A DNA stretch of 64,000 bases, taken from positions 14,428 through 78,427 of the forward strand of contig DLGZ01000032.1 of the NCBI GenBank assembly GCA_002482965.1, written 5' to 3'. The stretch is from Verrucomicrobiaceae bacterium UBA7681 (GTDB taxonomy: Bacteria; Verrucomicrobiota; Verrucomicrobiia; Verrucomicrobiales; Verrucomicrobiaceae). The first letter of the stretch is position 1. Every line of letters starts with the position of its first letter. The notes beneath the pieces were generated by a model. That model saw nothing but the letters and a program-made list of their open reading frames with translations. It was not told the DNA's origin and ran no database searches. Below are positions 25,976 through 33,724 of the stretch, piece by piece. A program made the translations under genes and the position numbers.

Positions 25976-28462
25976 TTACTGAATGAAAATGAACTGCTGG
26001 GTGTTGAGCAGGGAGAAGACGAGGTCCTCCATGCTGCTGAGGCCGCTGTCCTGGGCCTTGAGCCAGACGGCTTTTTCCGCAGCGGTGGGCTTGCGGGAGA
26101 GGAGGGTCATGTAGGCGGCGTCCACTTTGTCATCTGGATACGGGGCCTTGTTTACGGTAAGCATGAGCTGGCTGAACCTGCCAGCGATCTGCGGCAGGAG
26201 GCTGCCGTTCATCATGGCGAGGGCCTGCGGCACGCTGGCGTCGTTGTTGGCGTTTTCGATGGTCTCGCGGTCGCTCTGGCCGAACTCGCGGAGGTAGTGG
26301 CCGCGCGGTGCGGGGCTTTCCTGCTCAGCGGCACGCAGCATGCTGCGGCTGACCTGCTCACGGGTGCTGATGTAGGCCCGGCGTTCCTTCTCATTGGTGA
26401 TGCCAAAGAAGTCGGCCTCTTCGGCGTAGGCGGCGTGCGCCTTCAGGGAGACGGCCTTCTGCTCTTCTTTGGTGAGTTCCTTGCGGTCGTAGCCGGGGAT
26501 GGTGATCTTTTCTGCCTTGGCACCGTTGGCCATCATCATCATTTCGCCACCGCCGCTCATCATGGAGGGGGAGGAGTCGCCGCCGCTGTTCTTGGTGAGG
26601 GAGACGGTCTGGTAGGGCTTGCCGGTGACTTTTTCGAAGAGCTTTTTCTCTCCGGGTACGATGACCTCGGCAAAGGTGACACGGCGGCCTTCGTTCTGGA
26701 TGCGGTTGACCTCGGTGCGGATGACGTCGGACTTCTTCCTCAGCTCCTCCGCTTTCGCCAGAGCTGCAACTTTGGCGGGGCCGTCCGCCATGGCGTCAGC
26801 CACGTCGCGGGCTTCCTTGTGGGCGGTACGTGCTTCGGCAAAAAGCTTCTGCTGCACATCGGTGCGCTCACGGTTCTTGCTGTAGATGTCGGCGGCTTTC
26901 TTGAGTCCGGCGAGGGCCTCGTCGGCAGACAGCGCCTCGACGCCATCCGCGATCTTCTTGGCCTGCAGGATGCGCTGCTCCATGACGTCACGGTTGGCCT
27001 GGTTGATCATGTCCGGGCTGGGATTGATGAGTGTGACAAAGGAGTCCCACATCTGTTCGGCGCTCATGCGGCGGAGCAGAGGCCCGGTGAAGTGATACAC
27101 ATTGCCGGGGGCGTGCTCTTCGCGTGTGACCTGGGCCTGATAGGCCTTGGTGTTGTAAAGGACGCGCAGGACGCCTTTCATGTCGTACTTCATGTCCACC
27201 ACAAGCTTTTCCAGACTCTTTTCCATGTCAGGAATCATCGGCACCGTGGTGTCCATGAGCTCGTCGAGGGGTTCGATGAGAGCGAGGCCAAAGACGCGCT
27301 TCCAGAGGCGGTTGGCAATGACGGTGGTGAAGCGGGGATTTTCAGGGCTGGTCATCCAGCGTGCATAGGCCTGCAGGGGGGTCTCGCCCGGCTGGGTGAT
27401 GCACTCGTGTCCCATCATCGTAGCGGAATCGACAGCGGACTTGGGTTTGGCGTCGCTGTACTGATAGTCATGCGGCAGAGTTGGCTTGCGCTCACGATTG
27501 CTGACGGAGGTGTAGCGCATGGTATCGCGCACATCGTTCATGGCTTCCTGATAGCCGCGCTGTTCTTTGCGGAGCACCTGACGGGCTTCCTCGCGCTTCT
27601 TGTTCACTTCCTTCATCTGCTCGTCGTACTTCTTCTGCTCGCTGACGAACTTGGTCTCCAGAGCGGCTCTTTCCTCTTTGCTCATCTTGCCGGTGTTCTT
27701 GACGCGCTGCGGGCGCTGGGGCTCTTTGATGGCGTCACGAATGGCTTTTTCCTTGTCGCGCAGGAGATCAGTCACACCACTCATGGTATCGCCACCGTAG
27801 TCCTGCGTCTGCACGCCATAAGTGAAGGCGGCCATTTGGAAGAACTGCATCTGCGACCACTTGTCGAAGGGATGATTGTGGCACTGCGCGCACTCGATGC
27901 GAGTGCCGAGGAAGACGCGCACGGTGTTGGCCATGTTGTCCAGCGGCATGCCGCGGTCACGCATGTAATAACCAATGGCACCGTTGTCCCAGGCCTTGCC
28001 CTGAGAGGCGACCATCTCGCGCACGAACTGGTCATAGGGCTGGTTTTTGCGCAGGCTGTCTTTGACAAAGTTCGCGTAAGCCGCGCCGGTGATGGCTCCA
28101 GTCTGGTTGCCATTCGAGGTGACGCGCAGCACATCGGCCCAGTAGTTGAAGAAATGCTGCACGTAGGCTTCGGAGGCGAGCAGCTTGTCGATGAGCTTTG
28201 CGCGCTTGCTCGTGTCCTTGGAGTTCAGGAATTCCTCCGTTTCACGGGTGGTGGGGATGCGCCCGATGACATCGAGGTAAATGCGACGCACAAAGGTGTT
28301 GTCGTCGGTTTGCGGGTTGCCTTGGAGCTTGTTGGCCGCCCAGTCTTTGGCCAGAACGGCGTCAAGCTGCCTGGCAGCAGCAGCGGTTTCCATCTGGCCC
28401 GCTGCCTTGGCGGATGACAGCGAAACGAGCGCTAGGAGGGGGAGGGCGAAGAGTTTCTTCAT
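25976..28462 (-). CDS. DUF1549/DUF1553 exported protein
   Basis: 828 residues with a signal peptide (MKKLFALPLLALVSLSSAKA). DUF1549 covers about 30-250 (IYLDVIGRIPTTRETEEFL, and ECAQCHNHPFDKWSQMQFF, where CAQCH resembles a heme or metal site). DUF1553 covers about 370-790 (ARWMTSPENPRFTTVIANRLWKR, RRMSAEQMWDSFVTLINP, LMTLLSRKPTAAEKAVW). Between them is a charged helical insertion (KMSKEERAALETKFVSEQKK). It lacks the PSCyt1 cytochrome domain found in many longer relatives. It is first in an operon with the DUF1501 gene. Confidence 0.88.
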   Translation of the reverse strand: MKKLFALPLLALVSLSSAKAAGQMETAAAARQLDAVLAKDWAANKLQGNPQTDDNTFVRRIYLDVIGRIPTTRETEEFLNSKDTSKRAKLIDKLLASEAYVQHFFNYWADVLRVTSNGNQTGAITGAAYANFVKDSLRKNQPYDQFVREMVASQGKAWDNGAIGYYMRDRGMPLDNMANTVRVFLGTRIECAQCHNHPFDKWSQMQFFQMAAFTYGVQTQDYGGDTMSGVTDLLRDKEKAIRDAIKEPQRPQRVKNTGKMSKEERAALETKFVSEQKKYDEQMKEVNKKREEARQVLRKEQRGYQEAMNDVRDTMRYTSVSNRERKPTLPHDYQYSDAKPKSAVDSATMMGHECITQPGETPLQAYARWMTSPENPRFTTVIANRLWKRVFGLALIEPLDELMDTTVPMIPDMEKSLEKLVVDMKYDMKGVLRVLYNTKAYQAQVTREEHAPGNVYHFTGPLLRRMSAEQMWDSFVTLINPSPDMINQANRDVMEQRILQAKKIADGVEALSADEALAGLKKAADIYSKNRERTDVQQKLFAEARTAHKEARDVADAMADGPAKVAALAKAEELRKKSDVIRTEVNRIQNEGRRVTFAEVIVPGEKKLFEKVTGKPYQTVSLTKNSGGDSSPSMMSGGGEMMMMANGAKAEKITIPGYDRKELTKEEQKAVSLKAHAAYAEEADFFGITNEKERRAYISTREQVSRSMLRAAEQESPAPRGHYLREFGQSDRETIENANNDASVPQALAMMNGSLLPQIAGRFSQLMLTVNKAPYPDDKVDAAYMTLLSRKPTAAEKAVWLKAQDSGLSSMEDLVFSLLNTQQFIFIQ

Positions 28463-28633
28463 GTTCGAACAAACGTGCCAAAATCACATCTTTTTCACAT
28501 TCCTGCACATATTTAATGCCTAGATGCCCTGCACCGTTCGGCAGCCTCCCAGATGCTCGCTGCCGCATCTTGCTCTTAATACAGGCACTTTTGCCGTGCG
28601 GTGAGCGCAGCGCCCATTCCCCCTTTTTTACTG

Positions 28634-29032
28634 CTACCCCTTCTCGCTCTCCGCCCGACGCTTGACTGTGATCTGATGAATCCCTTTGCGCAGGGTGCCG
28701 ACGTTGAAGTTGACGATCAGTCCAGCGGTGAAGTGTCCCAGCCTGACCTTGGACTCCAGCTCCTGGTGCTGAAGGCGGGTGATTTCTTCCTGGGCACGCA
28801 CCAGCAGCAACAGTGAATCGCCGACGACAAAGTCGAGACGCGTCGCGGTCTGTACGGTGCGGCCATGGTAGGTGAACTCCAGCGGCACGTGGCGTTTGAA
28901 ATCGAACTCCAGCTCGCGCAGCTCAATGGCGAGGCATTCCTCATAGGCGTCCTGCGTGAGGCCGGGGCCGAGGGTGCGATGCACGTTCATGCATGCGCCG
29001 ATGACGAGGTGCGGCAGATCGGCAACGTTCAT
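28634..29032 (-). CDS. GxxExxY family protein
   Basis: 132 residues. The start at 29032 overlaps the stop of the upstream gene as ATGA, so translation is coupled. It has the family pattern ACMNVHRTLGPGLTQDAYEEC, then LELREL-type helix, RLDFVVGDSLLLLVRA and LRLGHFTAGLIVNFNV-like segments. The GxxExxY tetrad is represented by GLTQDAYEECL, with Glu replaced by Gln/Asp, which is a variant. The fold resembles the PD-(D/E)XK nuclease group but activity is unproven. Confidence 0.82.
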   Translation of the reverse strand: MNVADLPHLVIGACMNVHRTLGPGLTQDAYEECLAIELRELEFDFKRHVPLEFTYHGRTVQTATRLDFVVGDSLLLLVRAQEEITRLQHQELESKVRLGHFTAGLIVNFNVGTLRKGIHQITVKRRAESEKG

Positions 29033-31221
29033 GGCGCGGTGGGCTGGAGTGTTTCTTCTCCGAGGATGCCGTAGATCTCTGCTGTGGTGCTCTGCTGGTG
29101 GGTGGTCAGCCACTGGTCCATGGCGGCGGAGAGACGCGCCTTCACTTCGGGATAGCGCGACTTCACATCACGCTCGCAGTGCGGGTCTTCGCGCAGATCA
29201 AACAGGCGCTCGATGGAGTGCTGCGCGCCGGGGGTGCGGATGTATTTGAAGCGCTCTGTGCGCACGCAGTGCTCTTTCGTCTTCAGCACGGCGTCTTGGA
29301 ACTTGTCCTTGAGCACAAAGTGGAAATCGAAATCTGGATCGATGAAGGTGGTCTCATCCATCGGCGGGATGAAGAGCGGCTCTTCACCCGGAATGGTGCG
29401 GCGGAAGAAGAGGTAGCTGGTTTCACCGAAGTAGGCGAGGCCGAGGCTTTTCTTTTCTCCACGAATGAGCGGTGCCAGGCTGGTGCCTTCAAAGCGCGGC
29501 TGGGCTGGTACGCCGACGAGGTCCAGCAGCGTGGGCGCAAAGTCGAGCGTGCGCGCGAGCTGCGCGTGCCGCTGCGGTTTTTCCAGACCGGGGACGTGGA
29601 AGATCGCGGGGACGTGATTGGCCTGGTCTCCGCCATTGAAGGTGGTGCCATGACCGAAGGTGCAGTTCGGCTCAAAGAGATCATCACCATGATCACCGGT
29701 GATCAGGATGATCGTGTCATCCAGCAGGCCCTGCTTTTCGAGCTCGGCCACGACGCGGCCCACGGAGTCGTCAAACATGCGCACGCAGCCGTCATACAGC
29801 GCGGTGATCTGCTCCACCTCTTTGCGCGGCAGCTTGCTCCACTTTTCATTGATGTCCGTGCCGCCGATGAACTCGTCCACATTCAGCGCGAGCTCATGCT
29901 TGTGCGGGCCGTCGTACTTCGGGTCTGTCCACAGTTTCGCGTAATGCGTGGGTGTCTTGTAGGGCAGATGTGTGCAGGAGTAATAACCCAGGAGCAGGAA
30001 GGGCTGCCGGTCTTCGGCGCGCTGCTTGATGCGGTCGATCACCTGATCCGTGACGACCTCAGGGGTCATATAATTGGCGAAGGACTTGAGCTTTGGAAAG
30101 AGCATGTGGCCCACGCGATTGTCGAAAAACAGGGGCAGGATCTGATGATGCAGAAAGACGACCTCGCTCATGTAGACGCGGAAGTTGTCGAAGTCGGAGA
30201 CGATGATCTTGTCGAAGCCCATCGGCAGTTCGTTGAAGCCGCAGGCGCACCAGTCGCCGATGACCGAGGTGTCGTAGCCTTGGCGCTTCAGCTCCGCTCC
30301 CAGAGAGGGCGCTTCGAGATTGGCGCGGTCCACCATAGCACGGCTGGGGAACATGTGCCGCACTCCGTGCGTGTGCGGATACTGCGAGGAAAACATGCTG
30401 GTGAGGGATTCCAGCGTGGAGGCGATCGGCGTCAGGCAGCGCTCAAAATTGACGCCGTTCGCCGCGATGCGGTCGATGTTGGGCGACGTCAGGCGGTGAT
30501 ACCCATTGCAGGAGAGATGATCTGCACGCAGCGAGTCCGAGCCGAGAATGACGATGTTTTTGGGCCGCTTTTTGCCGCCTGCCAGTTCATCCACATCTGG
30601 CGCACGATTCACGCCATAGCCGCTCACGGCAAAGAGCGCCAGCACGCCCGACACCGCTGCAAAGCTGAAGAGCAGCGGCCGTGCCGAACGGGTGAACCAG
30701 CGGCGCAGCTCAAAGAGATAAAAGCCTGCCGCAGACACAATGGCCATTAGCGGAAACACCTGCGTGATCAGCGCATGCACGGCATCCTGCACCCTGGTGC
30801 CGCACACCCGGCCCAGCGCATCATACCAGCCCAGCAGATAGCTGTAGTCACCGAAGTACGGCTTTTCCAGCATCAGCTTAAAGATGAAAAAACCGTAGAG
30901 CAGGCAGGCAAACAGCAGGGTGCGCCACACGACGCCCCAGCGCGCAAAGGCCCGCACCTTGCCCCACAGGCGGACCAGAGGGTAGATTAAGAGCACATAG
31001 CCGGCCGCGACCAGCAGGTAGCCTTTCAGCACGACGAGATTGCTCCAGACGAGAAACCACCAGTGGTGCTGCAACGCCACCTCCGAGAAGCGATTATTGA
31101 AGCCGTAGGAGTTGCCTGCAAAGCTGAGGATCGCACTCATATACCACGCCAGGAGCGTGCCGAATACGGTCAGCACGACAATTTTCAAGATATGACGACG
31201 TTGCAGGGAAGGAGGCGGCAT
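29029..31221 (-). CDS. Membrane-anchored sulfatase-superfamily protein without a formylglycine motif
   Basis: About 730 residues from the ATG at 31221, chosen because the hydrophobic part begins soon after it. Five or so membrane helices fill the first 190 residues, then a periplasmic sulfatase/alkaline phosphatase domain: NIVILGSDSLRADHLSCNGY with the first metal Asp, LITGDHGDDLFEPN with the second metal site, and FGHGTTFNGGDQANHVPAIFH. At the nucleophile position the sequence is CLTPIASTLESL, without the C/S-x-P-x-R formylglycine signature. The layout (helices, then catalytic domain) resembles LtaS or phosphoethanolamine transferases, which use Thr. It could be such a transferase or an unusual hydrolase. 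Confidence 0.72.
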   Translation of the reverse strand: MPPPSLQRRHILKIVVLTVFGTLLAWYMSAILSFAGNSYGFNNRFSEVALQHHWWFLVWSNLVVLKGYLLVAAGYVLLIYPLVRLWGKVRAFARWGVVWRTLLFACLLYGFFIFKLMLEKPYFGDYSYLLGWYDALGRVCGTRVQDAVHALITQVFPLMAIVSAAGFYLFELRRWFTRSARPLLFSFAAVSGVLALFAVSGYGVNRAPDVDELAGGKKRPKNIVILGSDSLRADHLSCNGYHRLTSPNIDRIAANGVNFERCLTPIASTLESLTSMFSSQYPHTHGVRHMFPSRAMVDRANLEAPSLGAELKRQGYDTSVIGDWCACGFNELPMGFDKIIVSDFDNFRVYMSEVVFLHHQILPLFFDNRVGHMLFPKLKSFANYMTPEVVTDQVIDRIKQRAEDRQPFLLLGYYSCTHLPYKTPTHYAKLWTDPKYDGPHKHELALNVDEFIGGTDINEKWSKLPRKEVEQITALYDGCVRMFDDSVGRVVAELEKQGLLDDTIILITGDHGDDLFEPNCTFGHGTTFNGGDQANHVPAIFHVPGLEKPQRHAQLARTLDFAPTLLDLVGVPAQPRFEGTSLAPLIRGEKKSLGLAYFGETSYLFFRRTIPGEEPLFIPPMDETTFIDPDFDFHFVLKDKFQDAVLKTKEHCVRTERFKYIRTPGAQHSIERLFDLREDPHCERDVKSRYPEVKARLSAAMDQWLTTHQQSTTAEIYGILGEETLQPTAP

Positions 31222-31464
31222 GCGGAGGGGGCACAATTCTACACCGCTACCTACGGTGCTCCACCGGTATCTCTCGCCGCCGCACATCACTCAAGACGGC
31301 GCTGAGGAGATTTTGCTTACCCCTTCCCCGCATGCTTGCTGTTTTACTGGCCATTGAATCCAGCATTCCGCGCTGCTCTGCCTATTGCCATGAAATCGAT
31401 GATCATGAAGTCGATGCGGCAGGACGAGAACGAGAACGAGTCCTGGAATCCCTGTACCCAGCCT

Positions 31465-32076
31465 TCACGGTGGCAGTTGATCCGGGGATGGCAGTTTTCC
31501 TGCCACAACATCCACCCGTGCGCCCACCTTCACCCAACGGCACAACGAGATGATGTCTGCAGAGCCCATGCGGATGCAGCCATACGAAGCTGGGGTCTTC
31601 AGCTTGGACTCCTCCGGCGTGCCGTGGATGTAAATCGCCCGCTCCAGCGTGTGGGCATTCTTCCGCTCCATGCCGCGCAGGCGCAGCACACGGGTCACGA
31701 TGGAATCACGCCCGGGCGCGTTGACCGGCACGATCTCCCCCGTTTCCTGCCGGGCCTTCAGCCGCGCGCCCACGGGCAGTTCTTGCCCTACGATGTCCAT
31801 GACCTCCAACCTTCCCAACGGTGTGAGAAAGGTTCCCAGTTTGTCTCCCGTGCCGAATTTTGAGGTGCTCACGCGAAAGAGCTTCCTGGGCTTGCCACCT
31901 TCAAGCGTCACCATCATCTGCTCCGCGACACTGACCACCAACCGCTGTTCCGGAGGGCCCGCTGTCTGCGGCACCACCTCTGTGACCTGGCGCGTAGCGT
32001 GACCGCAGGACACCAGACCCAGCAGCGGCCATGTCAGGCAGACGACTGCCGTGATTTTCTTTATGTGCGTCCTCAT
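31465..32076 (-). CDS. L,D-transpeptidase lipoprotein (YkuD type)
   Basis: 203 residues with a lipobox (GLVSC, Cys24). The catalytic domain shows the YkuD signature IYIHGTPEESKLKTPASYGC with the nucleophile Cys in YGCIRM and the His in IHGT. L,D-transpeptidases cross-link peptidoglycan or attach proteins to it in the periplasm. It is 36 bp downstream of a small lipoprotein gene on the same strand. Confidence 0.9.
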   Translation of the reverse strand: MRTHIKKITAVVCLTWPLLGLVSCGHATRQVTEVVPQTAGPPEQRLVVSVAEQMMVTLEGGKPRKLFRVSTSKFGTGDKLGTFLTPLGRLEVMDIVGQELPVGARLKARQETGEIVPVNAPGRDSIVTRVLRLRGMERKNAHTLERAIYIHGTPEESKLKTPASYGCIRMGSADIISLCRWVKVGARVDVVAGKLPSPDQLPP

Positions 32077-32112
32077 TCAGTGTCTCGGAAATCCGCTTTC
32101 AGTTTTACTCAT

Positions 32113-32301
32113 TCAATCAGCCTTCGGCAGCCGTATTCCAGTCGTCCGTTCATGCGGATAATAACGCTCACGATGCGAACGTGTATGCCCGATAGGATCT
32201 ACCAGCCCCCAGAAATCATCCATCTTCGTCCGGGTTTCAGGAGCACAACCCGGCAGCAGGCAGCCAGCCAGCAGGATCATCCAACAACACGACACATTCA
32301 T
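32113..32301 (-). CDS. Very small lipoprotein
   Basis: 62 residues: MNVSCCWMILLAGCLLPGC gives two possible lipobox Cys (14 or 19), followed by a short charged domain with the run HTRSHRERYYPHERTTGI. It is 36 bp upstream of the L,D-transpeptidase and may be co-transcribed with it. No family is recognised. Confidence 0.5.
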   Translation of the reverse strand: MNVSCCWMILLAGCLLPGCAPETRTKMDDFWGLVDPIGHTRSHRERYYPHERTTGIRLPKAD

Positions 32302-32456
32302 TTCTCGTCACTCTGAGATAGGCCTCAGCGAGGTTCAAGCGTTGCTTAGACAGCCTCTGATTTAATCGGGCGCTGCTCTCAAGGCCCGGCGCAAAGCAGC
32401 ACACTCATCGCCGATGAAAACACCCACACCGCTGTTTCCCCCCTGAGATTTACCCC

Positions 32457-33593
32457 TTAGCCCAGTGGCTTGAGACGCAGCTGCCGCAGCGTGTAGAAAG
32501 GCGCTGCGGACTCCGCCATGCGGCGGCTGCCCTGTTTGCGCTTCGGACCGAACAGCTCGCGCTGTGCCTCGAAGATGCCTTCCACAAACTCCCTGCTTCC
32601 CAGTGCTACGCCGTCGCTGAAGTAGCGCACGCGGAGCCGCACCAACTCTGCGGGGCTGAGCTTGCCTTTCTCCGCCAGCACGGCGCGGGCTGACTCGGCG
32701 GTGACACCGCGTTCCACCACGTTCTCATTCTGCGCATCCTTCACTTCGCGACCTTCGTCGTGCAGAAGACAGCGATACGCTGCCGCAGCGCCGGCGCTTT
32801 TCCAACCGTCCACCGGTTTGCCCTGCGCTTTGCACAGACCGCGCTGCGCTCTACGACTGCCACCGAGCGCCTCGGCGTAGCCGCACCAGCGGTAGTCCTT
32901 GGGATCTTTGACCAGCCCTGCACGCACGGGATTGAGATCAATGTAGGCGGCCATGGTGCGCAGCGGCTCGCCTTTGCCTTCCACCAGTACACTCTTGAAG
33001 CGATCCATCCACAGCGTGCCTCGGCGACCGCGGCGTTTGTTGAACCAGCGGCTGAAGCGTTCCTTCACTTCTTTGACGAACAGGGAGAGATCGCAGAAGC
33101 GTTTTTTGAGCGCGGCCAGCCGCTGTTCGGCCAGCACCGCCATGCCGCGTGCGCGGAAATCTGCGAGTTCATCGCGCAGCAGCCCCAGGTAAGCGCGGCT
33201 GTAAAGTGTGCGCAGATGATCAAACAACTTCGCTTCACCTTGGGGGCCATCAAAGCGCTCCAGCCACGTCTCCCGATGTGGAACCTCGGCGAGCAGGTGG
33301 AAGTGATTGCTCATGAGGCAGTAGGTCACGACCTTGATGCCGGAGAACTCGGCCATGCGCCAGATCACGCGGCGCAGCGCTTCTTTTTCCACCTCATCAA
33401 ACAGCACATCGCCGCCACAGGTGCGGGACATGACATGATAGCAGTAGGACTCCAGCGGCCCCTTGCCGAGGATGCGGAACCTGCCGCCGGACCACGAACG
33501 CGCGCCGGGATAGAGGCCCGTTTTCGCATTCACGCCGACGAGTTGCTCTTCGAGCGGGAGCAACTGGGAATCAGAGGTTTGGACAACTTTCAT
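32457..33593 (-). CDS. REP-associated tyrosine transposase (Y1_Tnp type)
   Basis: 378 residues. The Y1 transposase core is present: CYHVMSRTCGGDVLFDEVEK, then the HuH motif NHFHLLAEV, the region GTLWMDRFKSVLVEGKGEPL and the tyrosine helix AAYIDLNPVRAGLVKDPKDY. An Arg/Lys-rich C-terminal extension contains a stretch resembling a small DNA-binding domain (AESARAVLAEKGKLSPAEL). REP-associated tyrosine transposases handle palindromic REP hairpins and usually sit singly in a genome. It lies within 60 bp of the palindrome at 33634-33646. Confidence 0.85.
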   Translation of the reverse strand: MKVVQTSDSQLLPLEEQLVGVNAKTGLYPGARSWSGGRFRILGKGPLESYCYHVMSRTCGGDVLFDEVEKEALRRVIWRMAEFSGIKVVTYCLMSNHFHLLAEVPHRETWLERFDGPQGEAKLFDHLRTLYSRAYLGLLRDELADFRARGMAVLAEQRLAALKKRFCDLSLFVKEVKERFSRWFNKRRGRRGTLWMDRFKSVLVEGKGEPLRTMAAYIDLNPVRAGLVKDPKDYRWCGYAEALGGSRRAQRGLCKAQGKPVDGWKSAGAAAAYRCLLHDEGREVKDAQNENVVERGVTAESARAVLAEKGKLSPAELVRLRVRYFSDGVALGSREFVEGIFEAQRELFGPKRKQGSRRMAESAAPFYTLRQLRLKPLG

Positions 33594-33633
33594 GGGGAGA
33601 AGGTGGGAAAAAAAACGGCAATGGCAACAACTA

Positions 33634-33646
33634 AATGCCTGGCATT
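33634..33646. repeat. AATGCCwGGCATT palindrome, copy B
   Basis: AATGCC-T-GGCATT followed by ATTTTT, 41 bp upstream of the transposase start. It is near-identical to the copy at 24374-24386. A role as a REP-like hairpin is inferred only. Confidence 0.4.
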
Positions 33647-33724
33647 ATTTTTGTGGTGCGAGCAGGGCAGCTATTTCTACTTAGCGGTGTTCAGGTCTTG
33701 GCTTGCACCTTGAAATTTTGAGCT

